Source: Thalassotalea sp. ND16A
Lineage (GTDB): Bacteria; Pseudomonadota; Gammaproteobacteria; Enterobacterales; Alteromonadaceae
Assembly (NCBI RefSeq): GCF_000764205.1
Contig: NZ_JQDZ01000124.1
Span: 37,776-101,775, forward strand
Direction of reading: 5' to 3'
Length of the DNA stretch: 64,000 nt
Made by a program: the position numbers and the translations under genes. Shown here one piece after another: positions 27,129 through 36,686 of this stretch. Position 1 is the stretch's first letter. Every line of letters starts with the position of its first letter. The notes under the pieces were generated by a model, which did no database searches, had not been told where the DNA came from, and saw only the letters and a list, made by a program, of their open reading frames with translations.

Positions 27129-27142
27129 ATATTTGTGAACGC

Positions 27143-28549
27143 TTATTCTTGCAGCTCTTTTAACTTTCTGGTTAAGGTGTTTCTGCCCCAGCCCAATTTT
27201 TTTGCCGCTTCTTGCTTGTGTCCATGGGTAAAGTTCAACGCTCTGTCGAGACAGATCTTTTCAAACTCTGGAATTGCAGAAGATAAGATATCATCCATAC
27301 CATTATTTAATTGCTCATCTACCCAGGATGATAATTGTTGTTGCCAACCGCCATGAGTATTCGCCGAAATTACTGCTACCGAGTCTTTTGATAGCTCTTC
27401 AGGTAAATCGTCCATCAGTATTTCCTGGCCACTTGCCATTACCGTTAAATAGCGACAGGTGTTTTCTAATTGGCGAACGTTGCCAGGCCAATCGCAGCGT
27501 TGCATAAACTTAATCGCATCTATTGAGATTGATTTACATTCCACTCCTAACTCATTGGCGGCAAGATTTAAAAAATGTTTTGCCAGTTGCTCAATGTCTT
27601 CCTTGCGTTCTTTTAAACTCGGTAAATGAATTCGGATCACATTCAGACGATGAAACAAATCTTCACGAAAATCGCCACTGTTTACCCTTTCTTCCAGGTT
27701 TTGATGAGTGGCGGCAATGATCCTGACATCGACCTTTATCGGATTATGTCCACCAACCCGGTAAAATTGTCCGTCAGCGAGTACCCGCAATAAGCGAGTT
27801 TGCACATCGAGTGGCATATCACCAATTTCATCGAGAAATAAAGTACCACCGTGAGCTTGCTCAAAGCGACCCTGGCGGACCGAATTGGCGCCGGTAAATG
27901 CGCCTTTCTCGTGGCCAAATAACTCGGATTCGATCAAATCTTTCGGTATTGCGGCCATGTTTAATGGAATAAATGCAGCGCTTTTTCTTGGGCTGTGTGA
28001 GTGTAAAGCGTGCGCGACTAACTCTTTACCAGTACCCGATTCACCATTGATTAGCACACTGATGCTGGAGCGGGACAAACGGCCGATAGCCCTGAAAACT
28101 TCTTGCATTGCTGGTGCTTCACCAATAATGCCTACGCCATTTTGTTTATTAACAACGGCTGCTTTCTGCGCACTTTGCTCTTGCGCATGCACCAAGGCAC
28201 GTTTGGTTAGGCTTAATGCCTCATCAATATCAAATGGTTTTGGCAAATACTCAAAAGCCCCACCTTGATAGGCATTTACCGCACTGTCTAAGTCGGAATG
28301 GGCGGTCATAATGATCACCGGTAAATCCGGGTACTTATCATTGATAATAGCCAGTAAGGTCATACCATCCATTTTGGGCATCCGAATATCTGAAATAATT
28401 ACCTCAGGTTGGCTAATTTCAATGGCAGCCAGTAAATCGTCGGCATTACTAAATGAAGCACAACTTATGCCTTCTCCTTTGAGAGCACGCTCTAGTACCC
28501 AACGTATCGAGTTATCATCATCAACAATCCAAACTTGCTCTGCGTTCAT
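27143..28549 (-). CDS. ntrC: NtrC nitrogen-regulation response regulator
   Basis: Sigma-54 activator for nitrogen-limited growth, 468 residues. It has an N-terminal receiver with the phosphorylated Asp in ISDIRMPKMDG, an AAA+ domain with Walker A GESGTGKELVAHAL, the sigma-54 contact loop GAFTGA, and a C-terminal Fis-type helix-turn-helix (AAKKLGWGRNTLTRKLKE). It starts 3 bp after ntrB. Candidate targets with NtrC sites are visible at glnA and at ntrB itself. Confidence 0.97.
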   Translation of the reverse strand: MNAEQVWIVDDDNSIRWVLERALKGEGISCASFSNADDLLAAIEISQPEVIISDIRMPKMDGMTLLAIINDKYPDLPVIIMTAHSDLDSAVNAYQGGAFEYLPKPFDIDEALSLTKRALVHAQEQSAQKAAVVNKQNGVGIIGEAPAMQEVFRAIGRLSRSSISVLINGESGTGKELVAHALHSHSPRKSAAFIPLNMAAIPKDLIESELFGHEKGAFTGANSVRQGRFEQAHGGTLFLDEIGDMPLDVQTRLLRVLADGQFYRVGGHNPIKVDVRIIAATHQNLEERVNSGDFREDLFHRLNVIRIHLPSLKERKEDIEQLAKHFLNLAANELGVECKSISIDAIKFMQRCDWPGNVRQLENTCRYLTVMASGQEILMDDLPEELSKDSVAVISANTHGGWQQQLSSWVDEQLNNGMDDILSSAIPEFEKICLDRALNFTHGHKQEAAKKLGWGRNTLTRKLKELQE

Positions 28550-28552
28550 CTT

Positions 28553-29632
28553 TTACGTTCTCTTTGTTAAAGGTAGTAATATGCTGAATTCGGTGCGTCC
28601 AGGATAGCTGTGGCACGACAATTTGCCCTGGTGCTGGTGAATTAACGTTTGTGCAATTGACAAGCCTAAGCCGGTGCCATCTGATCTGCCAGAAACCATA
28701 GGATAAAAAATCGTATCCTGTATCGCTGGTGGTATCCCCGGGCCGTTATCAATAATGGATAACTTAACGGCGAGTTTTACTTTTTTACCATTAATGGTTT
28801 GATTGGTGGCAATGCGGGTTTTTAAGGTGATCACCCCATTTTTATCCAATACCTGAGTGGCATTACCAATAATATTGAGTAACGTTTGTTGCAATTTTTC
28901 GGTATCAAGCCCGATATCGGGAATGGAAGGGTCATAATCGCGAACAAACTCGATGCCCTTGGCATTATCAAGACTGACTAATTGGTGCACTTTTTCCATT
29001 ACTTCATGGATATTGTGCATTTCAATATTTGGTAACTGATTTGGCCCTAACAATCTATCCACCAAGTTTGTTAGTCTATCAGCCTGTTCAATGATCATTG
29101 CGGTGAACTCTTGCTGATCATTAGTAAGTTCTTTAGCCAGTAGTTGCGCCGCGCCGCGCAATCCTCCCAGCGGATTTTTTATTTCGTGCGCTAAACCTCT
29201 GATCAAATCCCGTGCGGCTTCCCATTGCTGCTCTTGAAATATTTCGGCGCTGATTTGTTTTTGCTTATCAATTTGTTTGCACTCCAATAAAATATGTTCG
29301 CAGCCATTAAATAGAGCAGTAGAGGCGGTAACTTCCAGGGTGATGTGATAATTTTCAATAAACTCAAGGACAACTTCTGAATCGGTAAAATCCTGGCCAG
29401 TACGAAAGACTTGCTTTAACCTTTCTGCGGTAATGGAACAGTGGGTAAAAATATCGAGAAATTCTTTTTGATATAAACGATTAAGACTTTTAGAGAATAG
29501 CGCTTCAGCAGAAGAGCTTAAGTATTGAATTTTTAGCTCGTCATTAATGATGACCACAGCCGTTACTAGTTGCGGTACCAATTGTTGTGCATAGGATAAT
29601 CGAATTTCTTTTAAGCTGGCATTAGTATACAA
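28553..29632 (-). CDS. ntrB: NtrB nitrogen-regulation sensor kinase
   Basis: Cytosolic histidine kinase and phosphatase for NtrC, controlled by PII proteins. The 359 residues contain a PAS domain (about 10-110), the phosphorylated His in GLAHEIKNPLGGLRG (near 145) and ATPase boxes (NIIGNATQ, DNGPGIPP, GRSDGTGLGLS). The start is TTG at 29632 with GGAG 6 bp upstream; no ATG lies nearby. An NtrC site abuts this ribosome-binding site. Confidence 0.96.
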   Translation of the reverse strand: MYTNASLKEIRLSYAQQLVPQLVTAVVIINDELKIQYLSSSAEALFSKSLNRLYQKEFLDIFTHCSITAERLKQVFRTGQDFTDSEVVLEFIENYHITLEVTASTALFNGCEHILLECKQIDKQKQISAEIFQEQQWEAARDLIRGLAHEIKNPLGGLRGAAQLLAKELTNDQQEFTAMIIEQADRLTNLVDRLLGPNQLPNIEMHNIHEVMEKVHQLVSLDNAKGIEFVRDYDPSIPDIGLDTEKLQQTLLNIIGNATQVLDKNGVITLKTRIATNQTINGKKVKLAVKLSIIDNGPGIPPAIQDTIFYPMVSGRSDGTGLGLSIAQTLIHQHQGKLSCHSYPGRTEFSILLPLTKRT

Positions 29633-29644
29633 GGCTTTCTCCGC

Positions 29645-29661
29645 TGCACCGTTATGGTGCG
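29645..29661 (-). promoter_or_regulatory. NtrC-type binding site at the ntrB start
   Basis: TGCACCGTTATGGTGCG matches the NtrC consensus (TGCACY-N5-GGTGCA) at all but the last base. It ends 13 bp before the ntrB start codon, a position where bound NtrC would block transcription. This fits negative autoregulation of ntrBC as known at the enterobacterial glnL promoter. Confidence 0.75.
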
Positions 29662-29721
29662 ACCATTTATTGAAGTGTAATAAACGGTCAGGTTATTTGC
29701 ACCTGTACAGAGAGAATTAGT

Positions 29722-30246
29722 CTAATTAACTCTGGTTCGATGCAGGTAAACAGTTCTTTCTTTAGAAGATGCAATAACCTTGCCTTGATTGTTAATTAAT
29801 TCTAATTTTATTTTATGTTCGCCGCGGTCTACGTCTCTTAGAATGAATACCGAACGTGTTTGTGGGTCACCATGAATGGCGCCGTTCATAATTAATTGTA
29901 CTTTAAAGCCTTGTTTAAAAACCGGGGCTACCCTACCTGAAATATAGATAGAACCTGAATTATCACGTATAGTAGCATGGTCTTCTGGTTGAGAAATTTC
30001 CACTTGATAGTCTTCTTTCACTACCCGTGGGGTGATGTCCAATACAGATGTATTTACCGAAGAAATAATCGTTTGCGTATTTTTAATCTCAATTTCTTCA
30101 GCAACTTCCTCAGCCCCGGGTTTAGGACTGTCAGAAAACACCAAATCACCACTTTCGCTTCGCCACACATATACTTTCGACGATGCTGCCAACGATGAAC
30201 CTATAAGTGAAAATAACAGTATTACAAAAATTGTATACTTTGCCAT
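29722..30246 (-). CDS. DUF4124 domain-containing exported protein
   Basis: A 174-residue protein with a signal peptide (about residues 1-20, SLIGSSLAAS). The DUF4124 opening is KVYVWRSESGDLVFSDSPKPG. The C-terminal half (about 85-170) looks like a beta-sandwich domain (PEDHATIRDNSGSIYISGRV). Such proteins are common beside glnA in this bacterial group. The role is unknown. It lies between glnA and ntrBC on the same strand. Confidence 0.82.
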   Translation of the reverse strand: MAKYTIFVILLFSLIGSSLAASSKVYVWRSESGDLVFSDSPKPGAEEVAEEIEIKNTQTIISSVNTSVLDITPRVVKEDYQVEISQPEDHATIRDNSGSIYISGRVAPVFKQGFKVQLIMNGAIHGDPQTRSVFILRDVDRGEHKIKLELINNQGKVIASSKERTVYLHRTRVN

Positions 30247-30742
30247 TAATAAAAATTTTCCTTTTGAACCACTATGTCAATTGAAAATAACCATATTGCA
30301 ATAAGTACTAATACTTAATCTAACTAAATAATCGTATCAATACCAGTAAATTGTTGAGGCATTGTGAATTGATTTAATTATAGCAGTAACTTCAGCAAAC
30401 AGGAGGACGGAATAATATTTCATTAAAAGTTTATGATTAATAAAATTAATGACTTATATACCCGTCAGCATTCAAAGTGCAGGATTGCAGTGGGAATTAA
30501 AAGTGATTTAGGCAAGGCATTCAGAATTTATATCATCCATGATAATTCTAAGATAATTCTAAGATAATTCATCCTTGAATTAAAATTTTAGACGACACCA
30601 TGGATGGTGGAGGTAGGGCGACTCAGGAGGCAAAGTCGAGAATGGTTATTCCATTGTTAAAATTTATAACGCGGCATTAATACATGGATGTATGTAAGTA
30701 GAATAAAGCAGGAGCTGTTGTCGAGGAGCAGACACCGGGCAT
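30247..30742. other. Long intergenic region with small repeats
   Basis: No credible gene in about 500 bp. It holds three copies of an 11-bp unit GATAATTCTAA (30541-30570), a half-copy of the palindromic repeat also present at 43,846 (TATACCCGTCAGCATTCAAAG, near 30457-30477), and an ACCATGGATGGT motif near 30598 that recurs at 34443. Confidence 0.6.
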
Positions 30743-30772
30743 AAAAAAGCCCGCAATCAGCGGGCTTTTTTT
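30743..30772. terminator. Terminator of glnA
   Basis: AAAAAAGCCCGC and GCGGGCTTTTTTT form a stem around AATCA. It lies just beyond the glnA stop codon and has A and T runs on both sides, so it works on the glnA (minus) strand. Confidence 0.85.
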
Positions 30773-30792
30773 AAATCAATGGCTAGTTGAAA

Positions 30793-32199
30793 TTATACGC
30801 TGTAGTACATATCAAACTCTACCGGGTGAGTCGTTGAGTTTAATAATTCAACTTCATCACGCTTAAGACCAATGTAAGCATTGATCATATCGATATCCAT
30901 AACACCACCAGCAGTTAAAAACTCATTATCAGCTTCTAGTGAATCAAGTGCTTCTTCAAATGAAGAACATACTTGTGGGATTGCTAATGCTTCTTCAGCT
31001 GGAAGGTCGTATAAATCTTTATCCATGGCATCGCCAGGGTGGATTTTGTTTTTGATGCCGTCAAGGCCAGCCATTAACATTGCAGTGAATGCTAAGTATG
31101 GGTTTGCTGTTGGATCAGGGAAACGAACTTCGATACGCATTGCTTTCGGGCTTGGCACAATTGGAATACGGATAGAGGCGCTGCGGTTACGGGCAGAGTA
31201 AGCAAGCATTACTGGCGCTTCAAAACCAGGTACAAGACGTTTGTACGAGTTTGTTGAAGCATTAGTGAACGCGTTAAGCGCTTTGGCATGCTTGATGATA
31301 CCACCAATGTAGTAAAGCGCATCTTGCGATAATCCGCCATACTGGTCGCCAGAGAACAAGTTAACACCGTCTTTCGCTAAAGATTGGTGAACGTGCATAC
31401 CAGTACCATTATCACCAACTAGTGGCTTAGGCATAAACGTCGCTGTTTTACCATATGCGTGAGCAACGTTATGAACAACATATTTATAAATTTGTACTTC
31501 ATCGGCTTTTTTAACCATAGTGTTAAAACGACAAGCGATTTCGTTTTGACCTGCGGTTGCTACTTCATGGTGATGTGCTTCAACGACTAAGCCCATTTCT
31601 TCCATGACTAAACACATTGCTGAACGCAAGTCTTGTGATGAATCAACAGGAGAAGTCGGGAAATAACCGCCTTTAACACCAGGACGATGTCCCATGTTAC
31701 CTTCTTCATATTCGGTACCTGAATTCCAAGAAGCTTCTTTGTCATCAATTTTGTAAAAAGAACCAGACATGTCGGTGTGGAAACGAACGTCGTCAAATAC
31801 GAAGAACTCAGGCTCTGGACCAATTAATACCGTGTCAGCTATGCCAGTAGAGCGCATGTACGCTTCAGCGCGGTTAGCAACTGAACGTGGGTCACGGCTG
31901 TAACCTTGCATAGTTGCCGGTTCTACGATGTCACAACGTAAGTTTAATGTTGCTTCTTCAGTGAACGGGTCCATAACAGCAGTAGATGCGTCAGGCATCA
32001 TTACCATGTCAGATTCGTTAATGCCTTTCCAGCCTTCAATTGAAGAACCATCGAACATTTTACCGTCTTCAAAAAAGTCTTCATCAACTTGATGATGAGG
32101 AATTGAAACGTGTTGCTCTTTACCTTTTGAATCAGTAAAACGTAAATCAACGAACTTAACGTCGTTTTCTTTGATTAAATCTAAAACTGCTTGTGACAT
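30793..32199 (-). CDS. glnA: Glutamine synthetase, type I
   Basis: Forms glutamine from glutamate, ammonia and ATP; a dodecamer in the cytoplasm. The 468 residues show the N-terminal [11 protein letters not shown] signature, the ATP-binding stretch [17 protein letters not shown], and the adenylylation-site region [12 protein letters not shown], whose Tyr is the target of GlnE. Regulation is visible upstream: a sigma-54 promoter and two NtrC sites. The ntrBC genes lie 1.2 kb downstream. Confidence 0.98.
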   Translation of the reverse strand: MSQAVLDLIKENDVKFVDLRFTDSKGKEQHVSIPHHQVDEDFFEDGKMFDGSSIEGWKGINESDMVMMPDASTAVMDPFTEEATLNLRCDIVEPATMQGYSRDPRSVANRAEAYMRSTGIADTVLIGPEPEFFVFDDVRFHTDMSGSFYKIDDKEASWNSGTEYEEGNMGHRPGVKGGYFPTSPVDSSQDLRSAMCLVMEEMGLVVEAHHHEVATAGQNEIACRFNTMVKKADEVQIYKYVVHNVAHAYGKTATFMPKPLVGDNGTGMHVHQSLAKDGVNLFSGDQYGGLSQDALYYIGGIIKHAKALNAFTNASTNSYKRLVPGFEAPVMLAYSARNRSASIRIPIVPSPKAMRIEVRFPDPTANPYLAFTAMLMAGLDGIKNKIHPGDAMDKDLYDLPAEEALAIPQVCSSFEEALDSLEADNEFLTAGGVMDIDMINAYIGLKRDEVELLNSTTHPVEFDMYYSV

Positions 32200-32265
32200 G
32201 AACGTCTCCGAAATTTATCTGCAAGTTAAAATTAAAATGCTAAACATTTGCTTGCCAACTACTAA

Positions 32266-32281
32266 GCTATAATCGTGCCAA
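32266..32281 (-). promoter_or_regulatory. Sigma-54 promoter of glnA
   Basis: On the minus strand the sequence TTGGCACGATTATAGC matches the -24/-12 consensus TGGCACG-N4-TTGC with one change (TAGC). The predicted start is near 32254, about 55 bp before the glnA ATG. Confidence 0.8.
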
Positions 32282-32332
32282 CACTACAACCATTGAAATA
32301 TATAGCTTTTTAATTAATGCGAGCTCAGTCAT

Positions 32333-32387
32333 TGCACTAGTATGGTGCGTCGGTGGATCTTTATGGTGCGTGCACCACGATGTTGCT
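32333..32387. promoter_or_regulatory. Two NtrC enhancer sites upstream of glnA
   Basis: TGCACTAGTATGGTGCG (32333-32349) and TGCACCACGATGTTGCT (32371-32387) match the NtrC consensus. Their centres are 38 bp apart and about 87 and 125 bp upstream of the predicted sigma-54 start, similar to the enterobacterial glnA enhancer. A third half-site (ATGGTGCG) lies between them. Confidence 0.8.
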
Positions 32388-32469
32388 CCGCTTAGCATAT
32401 CTTGTCTATGTCAATTTGAGTACTAGACGCTATTATACTGAAACATTTTCAATGTGGGCGCAACTGCTG

Positions 32470-32475
32470 TATAAT
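32470..32475 (+). promoter_or_regulatory. -10 box of the typA promoter
   Basis: TATAAT with a weak -35 (TTTCAA) 17 bp upstream. An inverted repeat TGGGCGC/GCGCCCA flanks the -10 box. This gives a leader of about 60 bp before the typA start. Confidence 0.5.
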
Positions 32476-32540
32476 CCGCGCCCAAAGAAGTGTCGTACAT
32501 TTTTCGTACGTACTCAACCATTACATTAAGGCTAAAGATA

Positions 32541-34361
32541 GTGTTAGATAAATTACGTAACATCGCGATCATTGCGCACGTTGACCACGGTAAAACTACC
32601 TTGGTAGATAAGCTGCTTGATCAATCAGGTACATTAGATTCACGCGCTGGCCATGACGAGCGTGTTATGGATTCAAACGATATCGAGAAAGAACGTGGTA
32701 TCACCATTCTTGCTAAAAACACCGCAATCAACTGGGGTGAATACCGGGTAAACATCGTAGATACTCCTGGTCACGCCGATTTTGGTGGGGAAGTTGAACG
32801 TGTTATGTCAATGGTTGACTCTGTTCTACTTATTGTTGACGCACAAGAAGGTCCAATGCCACAAACTCGCTTTGTAACGAAAAAAGCGTTTGCGCAAGGG
32901 TTAAAGCCAATTGTTGTCATTAACAAAATTGACAAGCCTGGCTCTCGTCCTGAATGGGTAATGGATCAAGTATTCGATTTATTCGACAACTTAGGTGCAA
33001 CAGACGAGCAATTAGATTTCCAAGTGGTTTATGCCTCGGCAATCAACGGTTGGTCTTCTATGGATGCTGACAAAGAAGGCACAGACATGACGCCTTTATT
33101 CCAAACTATCGTTGATCAAGTGCCGGCGCCGGATGCTGATATTGATGGTTCTTTCCAAATGCAAATCTCGCAACTTGATTACAGCTCATACCTGGGTGTT
33201 ATCGGTGTTGGTCGTATTACTCGTGGTTCAGTTAAACCTAACCAGCAAGTAACGGTTGAAGGTTCAAACGGTAAAATTCATAACGGTAAAGTTGGTAAAG
33301 TATTTGGTTACTTAGGTCTTGAACGTCATGAAACTGACTTAGCTGAAGCGGGTGATATCATTGCCATTACTGGTTTAGGTGAGTTAAAAATTTCTGATAC
33401 GATTTGTTGTCCAAACGAAGTGGAAGCATTACCACCATTATCAGTAGATGAACCAACTATTAATATGACGTTCCAGGTAAATACTTCTCCGTTTTCAGGC
33501 CAGGAAGGTAAATACGTTACCTCACGTAACATTAAAGAGCGTTTAGACAAGGAACTCGTTCACAACGTTGCCTTACGCGTTGAGCAATTAGACGACCCCG
33601 ATAAATTTAAAGTATCAGGTCGTGGTGAATTACATTTAGGTATCCTAATTGAAAACATGCGTCGTGAAGGTTACGAATTAGCCGTATCACGTCCAGAAGT
33701 TATCATGCGTGAAGTTGATGGCCAAATGGAAGAACCGTATGAATCGGTAACGATTGATGTTGAAGAGCAGCATCAAGGTCCGATCATGGAAAGAATGGGT
33801 GTTCGTAAAGCCGAGCTTACTGATATGGCACCAGATGGTAAAGGCCGGATTCGTATGGACTTCATCATGCCAAGTCGTGGTTTGATCGGTTTCCAAACTG
33901 AATTTATGACGTTAACTTCAGGTTCTGGTTTAATTTACCATACGTTCCTACAGTACGGTCCTCATAAAGGTGGTGAAATTGGTCAACGTCTTAACGGTGT
34001 AATGATCGCTAACGCCACAGGTAAAGCGCTTACTAACGCCATCTTTAACTTACAATCTCGCGGTCGTATGTTAATCGGTCACGGACTGGACATTTATGAA
34101 GGCCAGATCATCGGTATTCATTCACGTGATAACGACTTAACGGTAAATGCCCTGAAAGGTAAGCAGTTAACCAACGTTCGTTCATCAGGGACTGATGAAG
34201 CGCAAACGTTAACGCCACCAATTATCATGTCACTAGAGCAAGCTTTAGAGTTTATTGATAATGATGAATTAGTAGAAGTAACGCCTGACAGCATCCGTAT
34301 ACGTAAAAAATTCTTGAAAGAGAGTGACCGTAAACGTGAAGGTCGCACAGCGAAAAAATAA
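32541..34361 (+). CDS. typA: TypA/BipA translational GTPase
   Basis: Ribosome-associated GTPase of the EF-G superfamily needed for ribosome assembly and growth at low temperature or stress. G1 [15 protein letters not shown]3 DTPGHADF and G4 NKIDKP are intact, followed by domains II, III and V and the BipA-specific C terminus. The family start is (M)[12 protein letters not shown], which places the start at GTG 32541; the upstream extension overlaps the promoter leader. Product about 606 residues, the normal length. Confidence 0.97.
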   Translation: MLDKLRNIAIIAHVDHGKTTLVDKLLDQSGTLDSRAGHDERVMDSNDIEKERGITILAKNTAINWGEYRVNIVDTPGHADFGGEVERVMSMVDSVLLIVDAQEGPMPQTRFVTKKAFAQGLKPIVVINKIDKPGSRPEWVMDQVFDLFDNLGATDEQLDFQVVYASAINGWSSMDADKEGTDMTPLFQTIVDQVPAPDADIDGSFQMQISQLDYSSYLGVIGVGRITRGSVKPNQQVTVEGSNGKIHNGKVGKVFGYLGLERHETDLAEAGDIIAITGLGELKISDTICCPNEVEALPPLSVDEPTINMTFQVNTSPFSGQEGKYVTSRNIKERLDKELVHNVALRVEQLDDPDKFKVSGRGELHLGILIENMRREGYELAVSRPEVIMREVDGQMEEPYESVTIDVEEQHQGPIMERMGVRKAELTDMAPDGKGRIRMDFIMPSRGLIGFQTEFMTLTSGSGLIYHTFLQYGPHKGGEIGQRLNGVMIANATGKALTNAIFNLQSRGRMLIGHGLDIYEGQIIGIHSRDNDLTVNALKGKQLTNVRSSGTDEAQTLTPPIIMSLEQALEFIDNDELVEVTPDSIRIRKKFLKESDRKREGRTAKK

Positions 34362-34381
34362 TCACTAATTAACGATTATTG

Positions 34382-34416
34382 AAAACCGCTAATGGCATTA
34401 CCGTTAGCGGTTTTTT
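34382..34416 (+). terminator. Terminator of typA
   Basis: AACCGCTAA pairs with TTAGCGGTT around an 11-nt loop and is followed by a run of T. Confidence 0.85.
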
Positions 34417-34709
34417 GCTTCAAGGATGATGGAATGCAAACTACCATGGATGGTATTGGTTGGCGAGAATTCATTCTCGCGTAATGGCGTAAGCCAGGTT
34501 AACTTTGCCACATTTTTACTATTTCACAGTATCCTTAGTAATAGTGTGGTTTAAATGCTTGTTTTAACAGCGTTTGAACGCCATAAAGTGGGAATTTTAT
34601 TGCTTATTTACTGCTTTAAAGGTATTTTTAACGGTGGGTAAAACAATAAAGAATGGGCATCCGGCACAGAGGTAACTCATTCAATTTTAAACATCATTAA
34701 GGGTGAATT
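34417..34709. other. Intergenic region with short palindromes
   Basis: Contains ACCATGGATGGT (34443-34454), also present near 30598, and an 8-bp hairpin GCGAGAAT-TC-ATTCTCGC (34463-34480). It must also carry the promoter of the following gene; no clear -35/-10 pair stands out. No gene. Confidence 0.5.
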
Positions 34710-35354
34710 ATGGAAACCATGGAAATTATTAATTTCTTGGCTCGTTGGGGCCACTTACTATTCGGGATGACCTGGATAGGACTTTTATACTACTTTAACT
34801 TTATTCAAGGCGGTTACTTTAAAAAAGCAACTCCTGAAGCTTTAGCTGACGCGAAAAAACACCTAGCACCTGCTGCTCTTTGGTGGTTCCGTTGGGGCGC
34901 AATGTTCACTTTCCTAACGGGTTTAGTGCTACTTGTCGGTGTGATGAAACTTGGTTATTTAAATGCTGGTATTGTTTTAGGCGCAACCATGGGAACATTA
35001 ATGTTCTTAAACGTGTGGTTAATTATCTGGCCCAACCAAAAAATAGCTTTAGGTATGGTTGAAGGTGACGGCCCTGCAGCTGGTGCAAAAGCACTGCTAG
35101 CGTCTCGTACTAACACATTATTCTCAGGCCCGATGGCATTTTTCATGTTAGCTGGCGGTCACGCTGGTGCTCTTGGCTTTGGTTGGGGTACAGGCATGGG
35201 CAGTACTGCGATGTGGGTTGGCTTAGCGATTATTGCAGCATTAGAAGTGAACGCTATTGTTGGTAAGCAAGGCACAATGACAACTGTTAAAGGTGTTATT
35301 ACTTCAAGCTTAGTACTAACTGCAGTGTTAGTTGCGGTATTAAAATTAGTTTAA
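34710..35354 (+). CDS. PuuD-type urate-oxidase N-terminal domain membrane protein
   Basis: Integral membrane protein of 214 residues with about six helices. The opening WGHLLFGMTWIGLLYYFNFI and ALWWFRWGAMFTFLTGL match the membrane domain of PuuD-type urate hydroxylase. The C-terminal cytochrome c domain of PuuD is absent, so this is the stand-alone form. The conserved His and Trp residues suggest haem or redox function, but urate oxidation is not established for short forms and no purine genes lie nearby. Confidence 0.75.
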   Translation: METMEIINFLARWGHLLFGMTWIGLLYYFNFIQGGYFKKATPEALADAKKHLAPAALWWFRWGAMFTFLTGLVLLVGVMKLGYLNAGIVLGATMGTLMFLNVWLIIWPNQKIALGMVEGDGPAAGAKALLASRTNTLFSGPMAFFMLAGGHAGALGFGWGTGMGSTAMWVGLAIIAALEVNAIVGKQGTMTTVKGVITSSLVLTAVLVAVLKLV

Positions 35355-35378
35355 TTTTAACCAATTAAACCCGTATCA

Positions 35379-35405
35379 ATGCCGAGTTTATACTCGGCAT
35401 TTTTG
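35379..35405 (+). terminator. Terminator of the PuuD-domain gene
   Basis: ATGCCGAGT and ACTCGGCAT form a stem around a 4-nt loop, then five T. Confidence 0.8.
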
Positions 35406-35477
35406 TGTTTGCTGCCTAATCAAGCTTCGTAACCGGTTGGCGGGGTTTCAACCTCGCATAAAAGGTCACATCAAAAA

Positions 35478-35705
35478 TCACTCGGTCAATGGCGATGAAC
35501 TCCGGTATTTCGCCGCATCAATAATTGACCAAAGATGTAGCAATGCACCGACTATCCAGAATACCCAGGTAAAATATAAAATACCGCTGAATACAAAAAA
35601 TAATAGAGCGGCAAATATACGACCCTGCACTAATTGTCCTAATCCGGGGATAAAAATGCAGCATATCGCTGCTAACACATTACCACCTGAACCTTGTCTT
35701 GCCAT
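35478..35705 (-). CDS. Small membrane protein (TM2-like), 75 residues
   Basis: Two hydrophobic helices (about 10-30 and 32-58) joined by GLGQLVQGR, a pattern seen in TM2-type small membrane proteins, followed by a charged tail. The start is ATG 35705 with GGAG 6 bp upstream; the TTG four codons earlier is inside that site. Function unknown. It is divergent from the yihY-like gene. Confidence 0.7.
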   Translation of the reverse strand: MARQGSGGNVLAAICCIFIPGLGQLVQGRIFAALLFFVFSGILYFTWVFWIVGALLHLWSIIDAAKYRSSSPLTE

Positions 35706-35784
35706 GAAGTTCTCCAAATATTTTAATTTATGGTATTTAATCTAGTATAGTTAATATAACACTAGGAAAACTATAGAATAATCA

Positions 35785-36648
35785 ATGAAATTGTCACAAA
35801 TTATTGCACGTTACCCGAAGACCATACCGGTAATTCGTTTTATTCAACATTACTTTAAGCGTTGCGGTCATGATCAAATACAAGTTTCTGCAGGCTATTT
35901 GTCTTATGTGACATTAATGTCTTTGGTGCCCTTGATCATGGTGACATTTTCAATAGCGTCAGCGTTTCCCATTTTTGCCGAATTACACAATGACATAGAA
36001 AAATTTGTGTTCAGTAACTTTGTGCCCACTGCGTCGGAATTAATCCAGGAGCATGTTGATGGGTTTGTCAGTAATGCATCAAAAATGTCGGCAACGGCTA
36101 TTTTTGTATTGTTTTTGCTGGCATTATTGCTTATCTCCGCAGTAGATAAAGCCTTAAACCGGATTTGGCGCATTCACAAACCACGCAAAGCCGTCACTTC
36201 ATTTGCCGTCTATTGGATGATTTTAACCTTGGGCCCGGTGTTAGTCGGGGTAAGTATATTGGCTACGTCCTATATAGTGTCCCTGGTCACGTTCAGTGGT
36301 GTAGATATGAGCACGTTAAATAATTTAATGCTCAGAGTGTTGCCATTTTTTGCTTCTTTAGCCGGTTTTTTAGTGCTTTATTTGTTGGTACCTAACACCG
36401 AAGTTCGGTTTAAGTTTGCGCTAACAGGGGCCGTCATCGCTGCCTTATTGTTTGAGCTGGCGAAAAAAGCCTTTGCTGCTTACGTCACTCATCTGCCATC
36501 TTACGAAGCCATTTATGGCGCTTTGGCAATTATCCCTATTCTGTTTGTCTGGGTCTATTTGTCGTGGTTAATTGTGTTTGTTGGTGCCGAATTCACCGTT
36601 TGTCTTCAAGAATTTACTCATAGAAAATCTACAGCAAACAATAAATAG
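35785..36648 (+). CDS. YihY/BrkB-family inner-membrane protein
   Basis: A 287-residue polytopic membrane protein with six helices. VSAGYLSYVTLMSLVPL near residue 35, the TSFAVYWMILTLGPVLVG segment near 140 and the final EFTVCLQEF are typical of the YihY (formerly RNase BN) family. The family name RNase BN is a historical error; the present role is unknown, with proposals in lipid or solute transport. Upstream of the prolyl aminopeptidase gene on the same strand. Confidence 0.88.
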   Translation: MKLSQIIARYPKTIPVIRFIQHYFKRCGHDQIQVSAGYLSYVTLMSLVPLIMVTFSIASAFPIFAELHNDIEKFVFSNFVPTASELIQEHVDGFVSNASKMSATAIFVLFLLALLLISAVDKALNRIWRIHKPRKAVTSFAVYWMILTLGPVLVGVSILATSYIVSLVTFSGVDMSTLNNLMLRVLPFFASLAGFLVLYLLVPNTEVRFKFALTGAVIAALLFELAKKAFAAYVTHLPSYEAIYGALAIIPILFVWVYLSWLIVFVGAEFTVCLQEFTHRKSTANNK

Positions 36649-36686
36649 ACTAAAATTAATAACGATTTAACTATCTTCTAGGAAAT

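Noticed and set aside
28311..28607. Open frame on the plus strand across the ntrC/ntrB junction
   Set aside because: It is the shadow of the two-component genes, whose motifs are intact on the other strand.
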